The translations under genes were made by a program, and so were the position numbers. Below the pieces are notes generated by a model. It was not told the origin of the DNA. It was given only the letters and a program-made list of their open reading frames with translations, and made no database searches. 64,000 nucleotides of DNA. Source: Lachnospiraceae bacterium. GTDB lineage: Bacteria > Bacillota > Clostridia > Lachnospirales > Lachnospiraceae. Below, piece after piece: positions 9,366 through 18,095 of the stretch. Numbering within the stretch: position 1 is the stretch's first letter; each line of letters starts with the position of its first letter. Where the stretch lies: the NCBI GenBank assembly GCA_015057425.1, contig SVEL01000006.1:1-64000 (forward strand), written 5' to 3'.

Positions 9366-10449
9366 CAATTACTACTCCTTCTATGTACCAGTCAAAATGA
9401 TTTAACATTGCATCATCGGTCATGCTTTCGCCTTCAGCGATGCGAATATTGCCGCTTTGGTCGGTAATGGGACCGTAAAAGACATCATATGTCCCTGATG
9501 TAAGGCGTTGAACTTCTGCATTGACCATATCTGCAATACCGGCTTTTATCTTAGGTGAAAACGGTGCAAGTGAAACGATGCCGGTATCTATACTTTCCCA
9601 GTAATGATATCCTACAAACTTACCCTGAAGGCACTTGAGAATATTAGGTGTATAGAATTTCTCCCAGTCCCAAACTGCCGCAGTGAGAAATGTATTTGGA
9701 TAGTATGAACTGTTGTCAACATTATATCCGATAGACATTATATTTTTTGATTCGGCAATTTCAAGCGGTTCCAGAGAGTCTGTATGCATAGTGATGATAT
9801 CGATGTTATGTGAGTCAAGAAGCTCGATGGTTGCGTTACGGGAAGCAGCAGCATCGGTCCAACTGTCTGTCCATTTAACATAAACAGTTGCGTCAGGATT
9901 AACTTTACGTACACCTAACGCAAATGCATTAATTCCGCGGTTTACTTCGGAGATAGGAAACGCGGCAACATATCCGATTTCGTTAGTTTCTGTTTGAAGT
10001 CCGGCAACAATACCGCATAAATATCTTATCTGATACATTCTTCCAAAGTAGCTTGAAAGGTTTTTGCCTGAACCTACACCTGTGGCATGATAAAAATATA
10101 TATTAGGGTATTTTTCGGCGGCAGACTCAATACCATCACCAAATTCTACAGAATTGGCAATGATGATTTCACAACCGGAGTTCACCAATGTATCGATAAT
10201 TCCTTCAATGGAGTCAACAGTTACATTTTCATTATATATGATTTCAAGGTTTAATTCTTTGGCTGTGGTTTGAAGACCGTCATAATGTGATTGTCCCCAG
10301 TTACGGTCATCGTGGGTTCCGTTGAGTAGGAGACCTACTTTGGTAGTTTTATCGGTAACCTGAGTATCAGTTTCATATTTATTAATAAAGAATATACCGG
10401 TGATAATTGCGATAATTATAATTCCGGCTATTATTGAGATTTTTCTCAT
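9358..10449 (-). CDS. Membrane-anchored BMP/PnrA-like binding protein (first copy)
   Basis: A 363-residue paralogue of the next gene and the first gene of the operon. A hydrophobic N-terminal helix (about 4-23) without a cysteine is followed by the BMP fold (KVGLLLNGTHDDRNWGQ, SYFGRMYQIRYLCG, EVNRGINAFALGVR). The ligand-contact loops differ between the two copies (TDSWTDAAAS against TDSWDNEEQ), so they may bind different ligands or form a heteromer. AAGGAGAG precedes the ATG. Ligand identity is not shown; nucleosides are the family precedent. Confidence 0.88.
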   Translation of the reverse strand: MRKISIIAGIIIIAIITGIFFINKYETDTQVTDKTTKVGLLLNGTHDDRNWGQSHYDGLQTTAKELNLEIIYNENVTVDSIEGIIDTLVNSGCEIIIANSVEFGDGIESAAEKYPNIYFYHATGVGSGKNLSSYFGRMYQIRYLCGIVAGLQTETNEIGYVAAFPISEVNRGINAFALGVRKVNPDATVYVKWTDSWTDAAASRNATIELLDSHNIDIITMHTDSLEPLEIAESKNIMSIGYNVDNSSYYPNTFLTAAVWDWEKFYTPNILKCLQGKFVGYHYWESIDTGIVSLAPFSPKIKAGIADMVNAEVQRLTSGTYDVFYGPITDQSGNIRIAEGESMTDDAMLNHFDWYIEGVVIDE

Positions 10450-10611
10450 ATTTATCTCTCCTTGTGAAGTTCACATACTATAGAATAATAATATATCAAA
10501 TAACAATATATCGCAAGGATTTATTGAATTATGTCCCATAAAAAACCACATAAAAAGAGACCCTTGCAATGAGGTAAATTCGGAATTGCAAAAGCCTCGT
10601 GACGAGTGTAA

Positions 10612-11325
10612 TTATTTAAATATTACTTTGTATTCATTTGTTTCGTCGGCAACAGTCAGTAACTGTTCCAAAATAGTCTTTGCATTGTTAAGCGCACTGT
10701 TGATAAATTCAGTATTTGCAAGCAATGCTTCTTCACGTTCCTTTTCGAGAGCACCGAAAAGTTCTGAGTAATCTTCAAGATTAGTGGAATTGAAGATAGA
10801 GTTTGATTCAAAAGGAATTTTCAGGGATTCTTCATCGATATCGTTGGAAATAACTTTTATCTTAGGCATTTTAATGGTAATTGTTTTATTTTTATTATCA
10901 ATTATGTATTCTATGTCAGCTAAATCGATACCTACATTTATAACACCTTCATATGTAAATACAACCTTATCGGTTGTAAGCGGAATCTTGATACCAAAGA
11001 GTTCCTTATAGTTTTCATATACGTCTACATCAGAGTAATAGTACTTTGTTGTTACAAGGTCACTGGCAGGCTTAACTATCTGCTTAACAGTAGTTACTGT
11101 AAGAGTGTATTCTTTTTCTTCAATAACAAGTTCAGTAGTTTCTTCTTCAGCTATTGGTGTTTCTGTTTCTTTGTCTATAATTGATTTATATCGTATTTCG
11201 TCGATTATCCACTTAACGGTAATGATACCGATACTAAGTGACAGTCCAACCGCCAGACCGGCAAATAATACAGTTACATATTTGACCCAACCGAAATTTT
11301 TGAGTTTCTCCATAAACTTATTCAT
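10612..11325 (-). CDS. DUF4230 domain membrane protein
   Basis: A 237-residue protein with an N-terminal transmembrane helix (about 15-38), an acidic linker, and a DUF4230-like extracytoplasmic domain (about 65-237: KQIVKPASDLVTTKYYY, VVFTYEGVINVGIDL). The function of DUF4230 proteins is unknown. GAGGGA sits 6-7 bases before the ATG. It is upstream of, and co-directional with, the BMP operon, but 162 bases separate them and that operon has its own ribosome site and leader. I see no clear terminator between the two. Confidence 0.8.
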   Translation of the reverse strand: MNKFMEKLKNFGWVKYVTVLFAGLAVGLSLSIGIITVKWIIDEIRYKSIIDKETETPIAEEETTELVIEEKEYTLTVTTVKQIVKPASDLVTTKYYYSDVDVYENYKELFGIKIPLTTDKVVFTYEGVINVGIDLADIEYIIDNKNKTITIKMPKIKVISNDIDEESLKIPFESNSIFNSTNLEDYSELFGALEKEREEALLANTEFINSALNNAKTILEQLLTVADETNEYKVIFK

Positions 11326-11418
11326 AATATTCCCTCGCTTTCATCTTTAGTAACAAACCTATATATATTATCGGAATATTCGCGAGGAAAATTATAACAA
11401 TTTATAAGTTTTGCTTAA

Positions 11419-13512
11419 TTAATCTAAAAAGTCTATCTGTATAATATCGTCACCTACATTGACATTACCTGTTTTTAATATACGAAGAACCTGTTTATCG
11501 TCTAATTCCGTGCATAAAATAGGTGATGCAAGGAATGGAGCATTTTTCTTAAGGAATTCAAGGTCAAGTTTCATAAGCTTCTGGCCTTTTTTAACTTTCT
11601 GGTCTTCTTTTACCAGTACCTCAAAACCAGTACCTTTAAGACTTACAGTGTCAATTCCGATGTGGAATAACATCTCGATACCGGAGGATGTTTTGAATCC
11701 GATAGCATGTTTTGTATCAAATACAAAGGTGATGGTGCCGTCACATGGCGCATAAACATAACTGTCAGTAGGAGTAATTATTATGCCGTCGCCCATAAGT
11801 CCCTTTGCAAAGCCTTCATCAGGGGCTGTGGTAAGGTCTGCGGCAATTCCCTTTATAGGACTTGATATGCGAATGGATTTGGAAGCGGTACCTGAAGATA
11901 TTGAAGAAAGATAATCTTCCAAATTGGACTTAATTACCGTTACATTTGGTCCATATATAACCTGGACGCCGTTTCCTTTATGAACTACACCCGATGCACC
12001 TGTGGATTTTAACAGAGATTCATCTATAAGAGCTGAATCCTTTAATGTGCATCGAAGTCTTGTGGCACAACAGTCAATATCTTTTATATTATCTTTGCCA
12101 CCAAGACCTTTGGTAATAGATTCGCTTAATGAATCAGAATTCTTTTGGTTTTTGCGTCCGGCATTTCGTTCATTTACATCAGCTTTTGTATACAGCTTTG
12201 TTTCCATATCATCATCTTCACGTCCCGGTGTCTTTAAGTTAAGTTTCTTAATTAAGAACTTAAAGATAAAGTAATAAAGGAAGAAGTAGATAATACCTAC
12301 GGGAATAATCAGTAACCAGCTTGTTTTTTTGTTACCCTGTAATATACCGAAAAGCAGTAAATCAAGAAATCCGCCTGAGAAGGTAAGGCCTACGGCAATA
12401 TTAAGGATGTGTGCAACCATATATGCAGAACCTGCAAGAATTACCTGAACCACAAAAAGTATCGGTGCTACAAATAAAAATGAAAATTCAATAGGTTCAG
12501 TAATACCTGTTGCCATACAGGTAAGGGCAGCTGATAAAAGTAAACCGCCTGCCGCCTTTTTCTTTTCAGGTTTTGCACATTGATACATAGCAAGAGCTGC
12601 GCCCGGAAGACCGAAAATCATAAAGATAAATTCACCTGAGAAGAATCTTGTTGCATCAGAACTAAAGTGTTCGATATTTGCGGAATTTGCAAGCTCGGCA
12701 AAGAAGATATTCTGTCCACCCTGAACTAATTCACCTGCTATATTCATAGTTCCGCCAACGGCTGTATGCCAGAATGGCATATAAAATACGTGATGAAGAC
12801 CTAAAGGAATTAAGGCTCTCTTTATAAGACCGAAAATTAAAGTTCCGATGTATCCTGAACCGGTAACAAGCCCGCCGAGAGCATGGATACCATTTTGGAT
12901 AAGCGGCCAGATAAAAAATAATACAATACCTACGAACATATATACTATTGTTGATATGATAGGTACAAATCTGGTTCCGCCGAAAAATGACAGTGCGCTT
13001 GGCAGATTGATTTTGTAAAATCTGTTATGAAGGGCTGCTACACCAAGTCCGACAATAACACCACCGAATACACCCGTCTGCAGTGTAAGTATACCGCCGG
13101 CGGAAGCAATAGTACCTTCCAATACATTTTCGGCAATTTCGCCGTTAGGAAGAATCTGACCGTCAATTATAAGCATGGCACTGATAGATGTATTCATAAC
13201 GAAATAAGCTATAACAGCAGATAAGGCAGCAACTTCCTTTTCTTTTTTTGCCATACCAATGGCTACACCGACCGCAAAGAGAAGCGGTAAGTTATCAAAA
13301 ACGGCACTTCCGACTTTGCTCATGATAACGAGTAAAGAATGCAGAATCGTTCCTTCGCCAAGGAGTTTTGTCAAGCCATAGGTTTCTATGGTTGTGGCAT
13401 TGGTAAAGGAGCTTCCGATTCCAAGTAAAAGTCCTGCAACAGGCAGAATTGCAATAGGAAGCATAAAGCTTCGCCCCACTCTTTGCAAGACTCCAAAAAT
13501 CTTATCTTTCAT
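11419..13512 (-). CDS. PTS sugar transporter, IICBA (glucose/GlcNAc family)
   Basis: A 697-residue enzyme II of the phosphotransferase system, which imports and phosphorylates a sugar. The N-terminal 420 residues are the membrane IIC domain (SFMLPIAILPVAGLLLG). IIB follows (about 463-545) with its phospho-cysteine in CCATRLR. IIA forms the end (about 553-697) with phospho-histidines in TKHAIGF and LFHIGID. The domain set fits the glucose/N-acetylglucosamine group; substrate choice within it is unresolved. The ATG at 13512 is supported by GGAG six bases upstream, against a TTG at 13524. No antiterminator gene is nearby. Confidence 0.9.
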   Translation of the reverse strand: MKDKIFGVLQRVGRSFMLPIAILPVAGLLLGIGSSFTNATTIETYGLTKLLGEGTILHSLLVIMSKVGSAVFDNLPLLFAVGVAIGMAKKEKEVAALSAVIAYFVMNTSISAMLIIDGQILPNGEIAENVLEGTIASAGGILTLQTGVFGGVIVGLGVAALHNRFYKINLPSALSFFGGTRFVPIISTIVYMFVGIVLFFIWPLIQNGIHALGGLVTGSGYIGTLIFGLIKRALIPLGLHHVFYMPFWHTAVGGTMNIAGELVQGGQNIFFAELANSANIEHFSSDATRFFSGEFIFMIFGLPGAALAMYQCAKPEKKKAAGGLLLSAALTCMATGITEPIEFSFLFVAPILFVVQVILAGSAYMVAHILNIAVGLTFSGGFLDLLLFGILQGNKKTSWLLIIPVGIIYFFLYYFIFKFLIKKLNLKTPGREDDDMETKLYTKADVNERNAGRKNQKNSDSLSESITKGLGGKDNIKDIDCCATRLRCTLKDSALIDESLLKSTGASGVVHKGNGVQVIYGPNVTVIKSNLEDYLSSISSGTASKSIRISSPIKGIAADLTTAPDEGFAKGLMGDGIIITPTDSYVYAPCDGTITFVFDTKHAIGFKTSSGIEMLFHIGIDTVSLKGTGFEVLVKEDQKVKKGQKLMKLDLEFLKKNAPFLASPILCTELDDKQVLRILKTGNVNVGDDIIQIDFLD

Positions 13513-13528
13513 TTTAATCTCCAATCCG

Positions 13529-13564
13529 AAGCGATTATATCGCTTACATTTTATTTGTTCGCAA
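13529..13564 (-). promoter_or_regulatory. Candidate promoter overlapped by a palindrome, upstream of the PTS gene
   Basis: On the minus strand a TATAAT (13534-13539) lies inside a 7-3-7 palindrome, AAGCGAT-TAT-ATCGCTT (13529-13545). A -35-like TTGCGA (13559-13564) stands 19 bases away, slightly long. The palindrome covering the -10 box would suit a repressor operator. Confidence 0.45.
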
Positions 13565-13759
13565 ATTTTGTGTTATTTATCAGTTAGTATGCTACATTTG
13601 GAAAATAATATTATTACGAAGAGATTTTTTCTTTTTATAAATATATGTTTTATGTTAAATATAGATTTGTTGTAGGAATATGTATCAAATGGTGGTATAA
13701 TGTGGAAATGAAAATTAATTAAACGAGATTATACGAATGAGAGGATATATGAAATAAAA

Positions 13760-14488
13760 ATGATAGGACTTGGAACCATTATAAATGTGCTTGGAATAAT
13801 AGCCGGAGGACTGTTTGGAAAGCTTTTTGGCAGATTTTTAAAGGAACGTTATCAGGATACTTTAAGTAAAGCATGCGGAGTATCGGTTTTATTTATCGGA
13901 ACAGCAGGAGCACTTGAAGGGATGCTTACCATAAGTGAAAAATCTGTTGTTAGCGGAAATTCTATGCTTATAGTTATATCTTTAGCATTAGGAGCACTTT
14001 TAGGTGAGTTACTTAATCTTGAAGATAAAATGGAAAAATTTGGTAAGTGGTTAAAAGTCAAAACAGGAAATTCGAAAGAAAAGAATTTTGTAGATGGATT
14101 TGTAACGGCGTCTCTTACGGTATGTATCGGTGCAATGGCAATTGTCGGTTCTATTCAGGATGGTATATTTGGAGATTACTCGATACTTGCAACTAAAGCA
14201 GTACTTGACTTTATTATAATTCTTGTTATGACATGTTCTATGGGTAAAGGATGCATTTTCTCGGCAATTCCCGTAGCTGTATTCCAAGGCATTATAACGT
14301 TGCTTGCAAGATTTATAAGTCCGCTTATGACAGATTCGGCATTGGCTAATTTATCATTGATTGGTTCCGTTTTGATATTCTGTGTAGGAATTAATCTGGT
14401 ATGGGGAAAGAAAATCCGAGTGGCTAATTTGCTGCCGGCAATCGTCATAGCTGTGATTATAGCTTTTTTACCATTTTCTATCGGATAA
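13760..14488 (+). CDS. DUF554 family membrane protein
   Basis: A 242-residue, largely hydrophobic protein of the DUF554 (YqgA-like) family, with the family's standard start MIGLGTIINVLGIIAGG and about six to seven membrane helices. Its transport or other role is not known. The start is fixed by family alignment, not by a ribosome site: the nearest GAGG (13741-13744) is 15 bases away and instead serves a two-codon open frame (ATG AAA TAA, 13749-13757) that ends two bases before this ATG. That layout suggests translational reinitiation. Confidence 0.9.
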   Translation: MIGLGTIINVLGIIAGGLFGKLFGRFLKERYQDTLSKACGVSVLFIGTAGALEGMLTISEKSVVSGNSMLIVISLALGALLGELLNLEDKMEKFGKWLKVKTGNSKEKNFVDGFVTASLTVCIGAMAIVGSIQDGIFGDYSILATKAVLDFIIILVMTCSMGKGCIFSAIPVAVFQGIITLLARFISPLMTDSALANLSLIGSVLIFCVGINLVWGKKIRVANLLPAIVIAVIIAFLPFSIG

Positions 14489-14595
14489 AATGTAAATCAA
14501 TTTAGGTACAGGAGAGATAAGCGTATGCTTTTGCCAATAAAAAGGTAATATAATAAATAGTATATTTGTGCCGTGGAATTTAATGAGCAGAATGC

Positions 14596-14865
14596 ATGAT
14601 AGATAATGATATTTCCATAGTGGGAACCTTCAATATGGATATGAAAAGTGCATATCAAAATACAGAAGTTATGTTGGTAATCCATAGCGAAGAATTAAAC
14701 AGAGAACTTAGAGAGAAGATGTCTTTTTATCATGACAATACAACAGAAGCAGCCGTGCAATCAGATAAAATGGCAGAGCTGCTTCATGATGATATTTCTC
14801 TTAAAAATAAAGTTTTCAGGTTAATTGTGTGGGTAGTCGACCCATTTGTGAGGTTCTTGTTTTAG
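14596..14865 (+). pseudogene. 3' remnant of a cardiolipin synthase/phospholipase D-like gene
   Basis: The 89-residue open frame matches only the C-terminal end of cardiolipin synthases: MIDNDISIVGTFNMDMKSAY follows where the second HKD motif should be, then the usual NTEVMLVI and the terminal helix with VVDPFVRFLF. The upstream HKD histidine, the first HKD motif and the membrane part are all missing, and I find no continuation in the 107 bases before it. No ribosome site precedes the ATG. It should not make an active enzyme. The end overlaps the convergent phosphodiesterase gene by 4 bases. Confidence 0.8.
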
Positions 14866-15692
14866 GGTTCTTCTTTAGGGATAAAACCCTCAAATATAAA
14901 AAGCTTAAAGGAATCACGGGCGTTATCTAACTGCGCCTGTGATTTTATTGTCCAGGCAACACTTAAAGCACCAAAAAGATTACAGCAGAGTCTCCTGGAA
15001 ATATTCTTTTTATGAAAGTGATCGTAAGCGATAAAGTCCGGCTTTGCAAGAAAATTTGCAAGCATATAGTGAACGATAAAATTAGTAACAGGTTCAGGCT
15101 TGCCGGGTTTGTTAAAGTTAGAAGAAAGCTGTCCTCTGATAACTTCAGGACGGTTTTTTTTGTACCATATAAGAGCTCTTGGATCAAAAGATTCTACGCA
15201 ATATACGCCTTTGTATTCTTTTATGAGCTTGTCGGCAGCAGAACATACAGCTGACGCTTTTTCATGAATTTTAATTTCGATTATAAGTGGTACTTTGCCG
15301 TCTACAAGCTCTAAAAAGTCTTTAAATAAAGGAATGTGCTCGTTAGAGTTTAAGAGTGTAAACTTTTTAAGTTCATCATATGTAAAGTCTCGTACTTTAC
15401 CATCCACGCCGCATACGCGTTTAAGGGTTTCGTCATGAAATACTACAGGTATACGGTCTTTTGTAAGTTGTACGTCAAGTTCGATTCCATAGCCTGCATC
15501 AACGGCCTTTTTGAAGGCTGCCATTGAGTTTTCAGGCGCTTCGGATTCGTTGTCATGTAAGCCGCGGTGGGCATAATAACTTCCGTATAAAGGTGTTACA
15601 TCAGGCCGTTTAAATACACGGGGCATAATCGCCAGAAGATATATTATTGTCAGTATAATAAGTAGCCCTGCTACAATTCCTAAAATCCACAT
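14862..15692 (-). CDS. Glycerophosphodiester phosphodiesterase, membrane-anchored
   Basis: A 276-residue GDPD-family enzyme, which hydrolyses glycerophosphodiesters to glycerol-3-phosphate and an alcohol. One N-terminal transmembrane helix is followed by the TIM-barrel signatures AHRGLHDNESEAPENSM (catalytic His and metal ligands), ELDVQLTKD and VVFHDETLKRV. The ATG at 15692 has GGAG at good spacing. An upstream ATG at 15737 has GGAG almost touching it and would overlap the MFS gene; both starts are preceded by the same ACGGAGAAT. It is probably co-transcribed with the MFS transporter just upstream. Confidence 0.88.
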   Translation of the reverse strand: MWILGIVAGLLIILTIIYLLAIMPRVFKRPDVTPLYGSYYAHRGLHDNESEAPENSMAAFKKAVDAGYGIELDVQLTKDRIPVVFHDETLKRVCGVDGKVRDFTYDELKKFTLLNSNEHIPLFKDFLELVDGKVPLIIEIKIHEKASAVCSAADKLIKEYKGVYCVESFDPRALIWYKKNRPEVIRGQLSSNFNKPGKPEPVTNFIVHYMLANFLAKPDFIAYDHFHKKNISRRLCCNLFGALSVAWTIKSQAQLDNARDSFKLFIFEGFIPKEEP

Positions 15693-15744
15693 ATTGTATT
15701 CTCCGTTTATAACTTTTAAGTAATCAAATAAAGACATTCTCCGT

Positions 15745-17067
15745 TTAGTCTTCAACATCAAAATTTTCTATAATTTTCTTTTTACGCTCAGGCTTACTGT
15801 CGCCATGTTTAACCATACTCATTGTTATTATTGCACATACAGTGAAGAAAATGGCATATGGGAACAGTGTGTTATATGAAACATACTGCAAAAGAGCTCC
15901 TGATGCAATCGGTGTAAATATCTGTGCTGACATGGAAAATGTATAATAAAGTCCGGTGTATTTCCCAAGGTCGCTGTTCTTACTCATCTCAACTACCATT
16001 GGAAGTGAGTTAACACCTATCGAAGCCCAACCCATACCGATTAAAGCAAAAAATATGTTTGCTGAAAAATGATATGTAGGATAGAAGAACACTGCACAGA
16101 AGCTTGTAAGCATCATAAAAAGCCCTGCAATAATCATTTTCTTCCTTCCGAATTTTGAAGCAAGTATTCCGATAGGAATATAACTTATGATGGCTGCAAT
16201 GGTTGCAACTAAAAGACAGTCTGCAAATCCGCCGCCTTCAAGCTTCCATACTTTGACGGCATATCTTGAAAATGCAGTGGTAACCGCATTGTATGCAGCA
16301 AACCATAAGAAAATTGAAACTAATATAAATACAAGACTTCGCTTAACATCCTTTGGAAGTTTGGCTGAGTCTGATGAAGTTTTTGAGGTATCGGAAGCTT
16401 CATTGTTTGCACAGGCTTCGATATTTGCGGAGGATGATGCATCCTCAGGATATTCCTCTGCTATCTGCTTGGCCAATAGCTTTTCTTTAATAGTAAGGAC
16501 TAAGATGATAATTGATAAAAGCATCATAGCAGCCACACCTATAAATACAGGCAGATAACTTGGACGTTCGCCTTTAGCTACAAGTGTCTTAATAAGAACA
16601 AGTGTGTAAACACCACCGATAGCGCCCATTAGATTAATAACCGCATTGGCAGCAGAACGTAATGGTTTTGGCGTAAGGTCCGGCATAAGTGCTACGGCAG
16701 GAGAACGGTACATAGCCATTGCTATAAGCGTAAGCCCAAGAGCAACAACAAATAGTATCATTTGCTTATTGGCATCAGCAAGAGGCATAAGCATCATACA
16801 TATTATTGCAGCAATTGTACCCAGTACCACAAAAGGAGTACGTTTTCCCCATTTTGTATCAACCTTGTCAGAAAGTCCGCCTATGAGCGGCAACAGAAAT
16901 ACTGCAAGTACATTGTCCAAAGACATAATTACACCACTTACAGATTCTTTGATACCGAATGTATTTTGTAAAATCAGCGGAATAATATTGTCGTACATCT
17001 GCCAAAAAGCACTGATTGACAGGAAAGCCAATCCTATAAAAAAGGTTCTTTTGTAGTTAAGTTTCAT
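15745..17067 (-). CDS. MFS transporter (sugar/cation symporter-like)
   Basis: A 440-residue major facilitator with twelve predicted helices and a long cytoplasmic loop in the middle (about 200-250, rich in Ser, Ala and Asp). The loop after helix 2 carries GGLSDKVDTKWGKRTPFV, typical of the glycoside-pentoside-hexuronide/SLC45-like group, so a sugar or glycoside is a likely substrate. The ATG at 17067 follows AAGGAG at eight bases; a GTG at 17076 overlaps that ribosome site and is unlikely. It precedes the glycerophosphodiesterase gene in the same transcript. Confidence 0.85.
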   Translation of the reverse strand: MKLNYKRTFFIGLAFLSISAFWQMYDNIIPLILQNTFGIKESVSGVIMSLDNVLAVFLLPLIGGLSDKVDTKWGKRTPFVVLGTIAAIICMMLMPLADANKQMILFVVALGLTLIAMAMYRSPAVALMPDLTPKPLRSAANAVINLMGAIGGVYTLVLIKTLVAKGERPSYLPVFIGVAAMMLLSIIILVLTIKEKLLAKQIAEEYPEDASSSANIEACANNEASDTSKTSSDSAKLPKDVKRSLVFILVSIFLWFAAYNAVTTAFSRYAVKVWKLEGGGFADCLLVATIAAIISYIPIGILASKFGRKKMIIAGLFMMLTSFCAVFFYPTYHFSANIFFALIGMGWASIGVNSLPMVVEMSKNSDLGKYTGLYYTFSMSAQIFTPIASGALLQYVSYNTLFPYAIFFTVCAIITMSMVKHGDSKPERKKKIIENFDVED

Positions 17068-17187
17068 TTTACGCACTCCTTATATATGATATGTACATAT
17101 GACTTTATAGTATAAAACAGACAATGTTAAGGCAATTATATCATATTTTGGGGAATATGCCAATCGGAAGAAATGTGAGCTAAAGGA

Positions 17188-17217
17188 TTGAAACTAAAGA
17201 TATAGTTATGTTATAAT
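17188..17217 (+). promoter_or_regulatory. Sigma-A-type promoter for the first small membrane gene
   Basis: TTGAAA (17188-17193) and TATAAT (17212-17217) are separated by 18 bases, giving a leader of about 60 bases before the gene at 17286. Confidence 0.65.
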
Positions 17218-17285
17218 CAATGCAATACATTGCCATAGTAAAGTAAACTTTGCATGTGTTAAAAGTGTTTAGGAGGGTTTGATGT

Positions 17286-17510
17286 ATGCTTGATTTTATA
17301 GCAAAATTTGGTATTTATGGGATTCCTGTGCTTGTAGGTATCATAGCTTTAATATGTCTGATAATATTTTTTTGTATATCAAAGCAAGAAAAAAAGGTGC
17401 GTAAGGTATTAATGATTGCGTTTATATCATTGTCAGGTGTTGCCTTTATTCTGACGGTGGCAATAAAGGTGTTGACAGAGTTGCTTTTGCAACCGATACA
17501 TCATATGTAA
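17286..17510 (+). CDS. Small two-helix membrane protein with His/Met tail
   Basis: A 74-residue protein with two hydrophobic helices (about 10-34 and 42-66) joined by a basic turn (SKQEKKVRK). It ends in LLLQPIHHM. A strong GGAGGG ribosome site lies 8 bases before the ATG, and a good promoter stands about 70 bases upstream, so it is probably expressed. It resembles the genes at 18096 and 18351 in size, topology, start (MLDFI against MIDYV) and tail (PIHHM, PIHFM, LGHM). I know no family for these proteins. Confidence 0.65.
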   Translation: MLDFIAKFGIYGIPVLVGIIALICLIIFFCISKQEKKVRKVLMIAFISLSGVAFILTVAIKVLTELLLQPIHHM

Positions 17511-17523
17511 TAGGAGGTTTCTT

Positions 17524-17643
17524 ATGTTAGGATATGTTATATTGGGGTTGCCAAGATAGGGGCATTTGCTGCATTGATGGCACTACTTATGGTAGGTTTG
17601 GGGCATATGTAAAGAGGTGAATTATAAACGATAAAGTTTTTTT
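17524..17643 (+). pseudogene. Decayed copy of the small membrane genes at 18351 and 18593
   Basis: The stretch begins ATGTTAGGATATGTTATA after a GGAGG site and then jumps, in another frame, to a near-identical copy of the end of the 18351 gene (IGAFAALMALLMVGLGHM, stop at 17610-17612). The spacer and start of the 18593 gene follow, but with ATA in place of the ATG at about 17624. Homology stops at the T-run near 17643. Most of the first gene has been lost by an internal deletion and the second has lost its start, so neither should be functional. Confidence 0.75.
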
Positions 17644-17911
17644 GCTATATAGAAAAAAATTTTTTACAGCAAAAAAAATGAGAGATAAAATACTATAGTT
17701 CTCGAGTTATGTAAACTAAAATGTTGCTATTTTTGCTATATAGAAAAATGTCTTAAAAAGATACAAAAAAACGGTGAAAATTTTTGCTCAGCAGCAACTT
17801 TTTTTGTATAGCAAAAATAAGACGCATATATTTACATAAATTAAATAGTTATGTAAATATGTTGATAAAAATTTTATCTTTTTTGATGAAAATTTTTATA
17901 TAGCAAAAAAG
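17636..17911. repeat. AT-rich region with four GCTATA inverted/direct repeats
   Basis: A T-run followed by GCTATATAGAAAAA occurs at about 17636-17656 and 17731-17748; its inverse (TATAGCAAAAA with a T-run before) occurs at 17799-17818 and 17892-17910. A separate inverted repeat TTTACATAA...TTATGTAAA lies at 17831-17857, with another half at 17707-17715. The first copy can also pair with AGCAAAAAA just downstream. No gene is present between 17644 and 18001. The repeats sit exactly where the decayed duplicate ends. Confidence 0.6.
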
Positions 17912-18001
17912 CTATTTGTATAATACGAAACAATCAAATCATACAGATAAGCCGGTAACCCGGACATATTATGAATTCAGCTCTAAATACATTTTATAAA
18001 G

Positions 18002-18030
18002 TTGCCAATGCTGTGTCACTGTGCTATAAT
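18002..18030 (+). promoter_or_regulatory. Sigma-A-type promoter for the second small-gene set
   Basis: TTGCCA (18002-18007) and a perfect TATAAT (18025-18030) are spaced by 17 bases, about 65 bases before the start at 18096. Confidence 0.75.
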
Positions 18031-18095
18031 GGAGTGAGTGGGCAAAAACTGAATTTCTGGTAGTCGAAAAAGCTATAGAAAACGAGGAGGTATAT

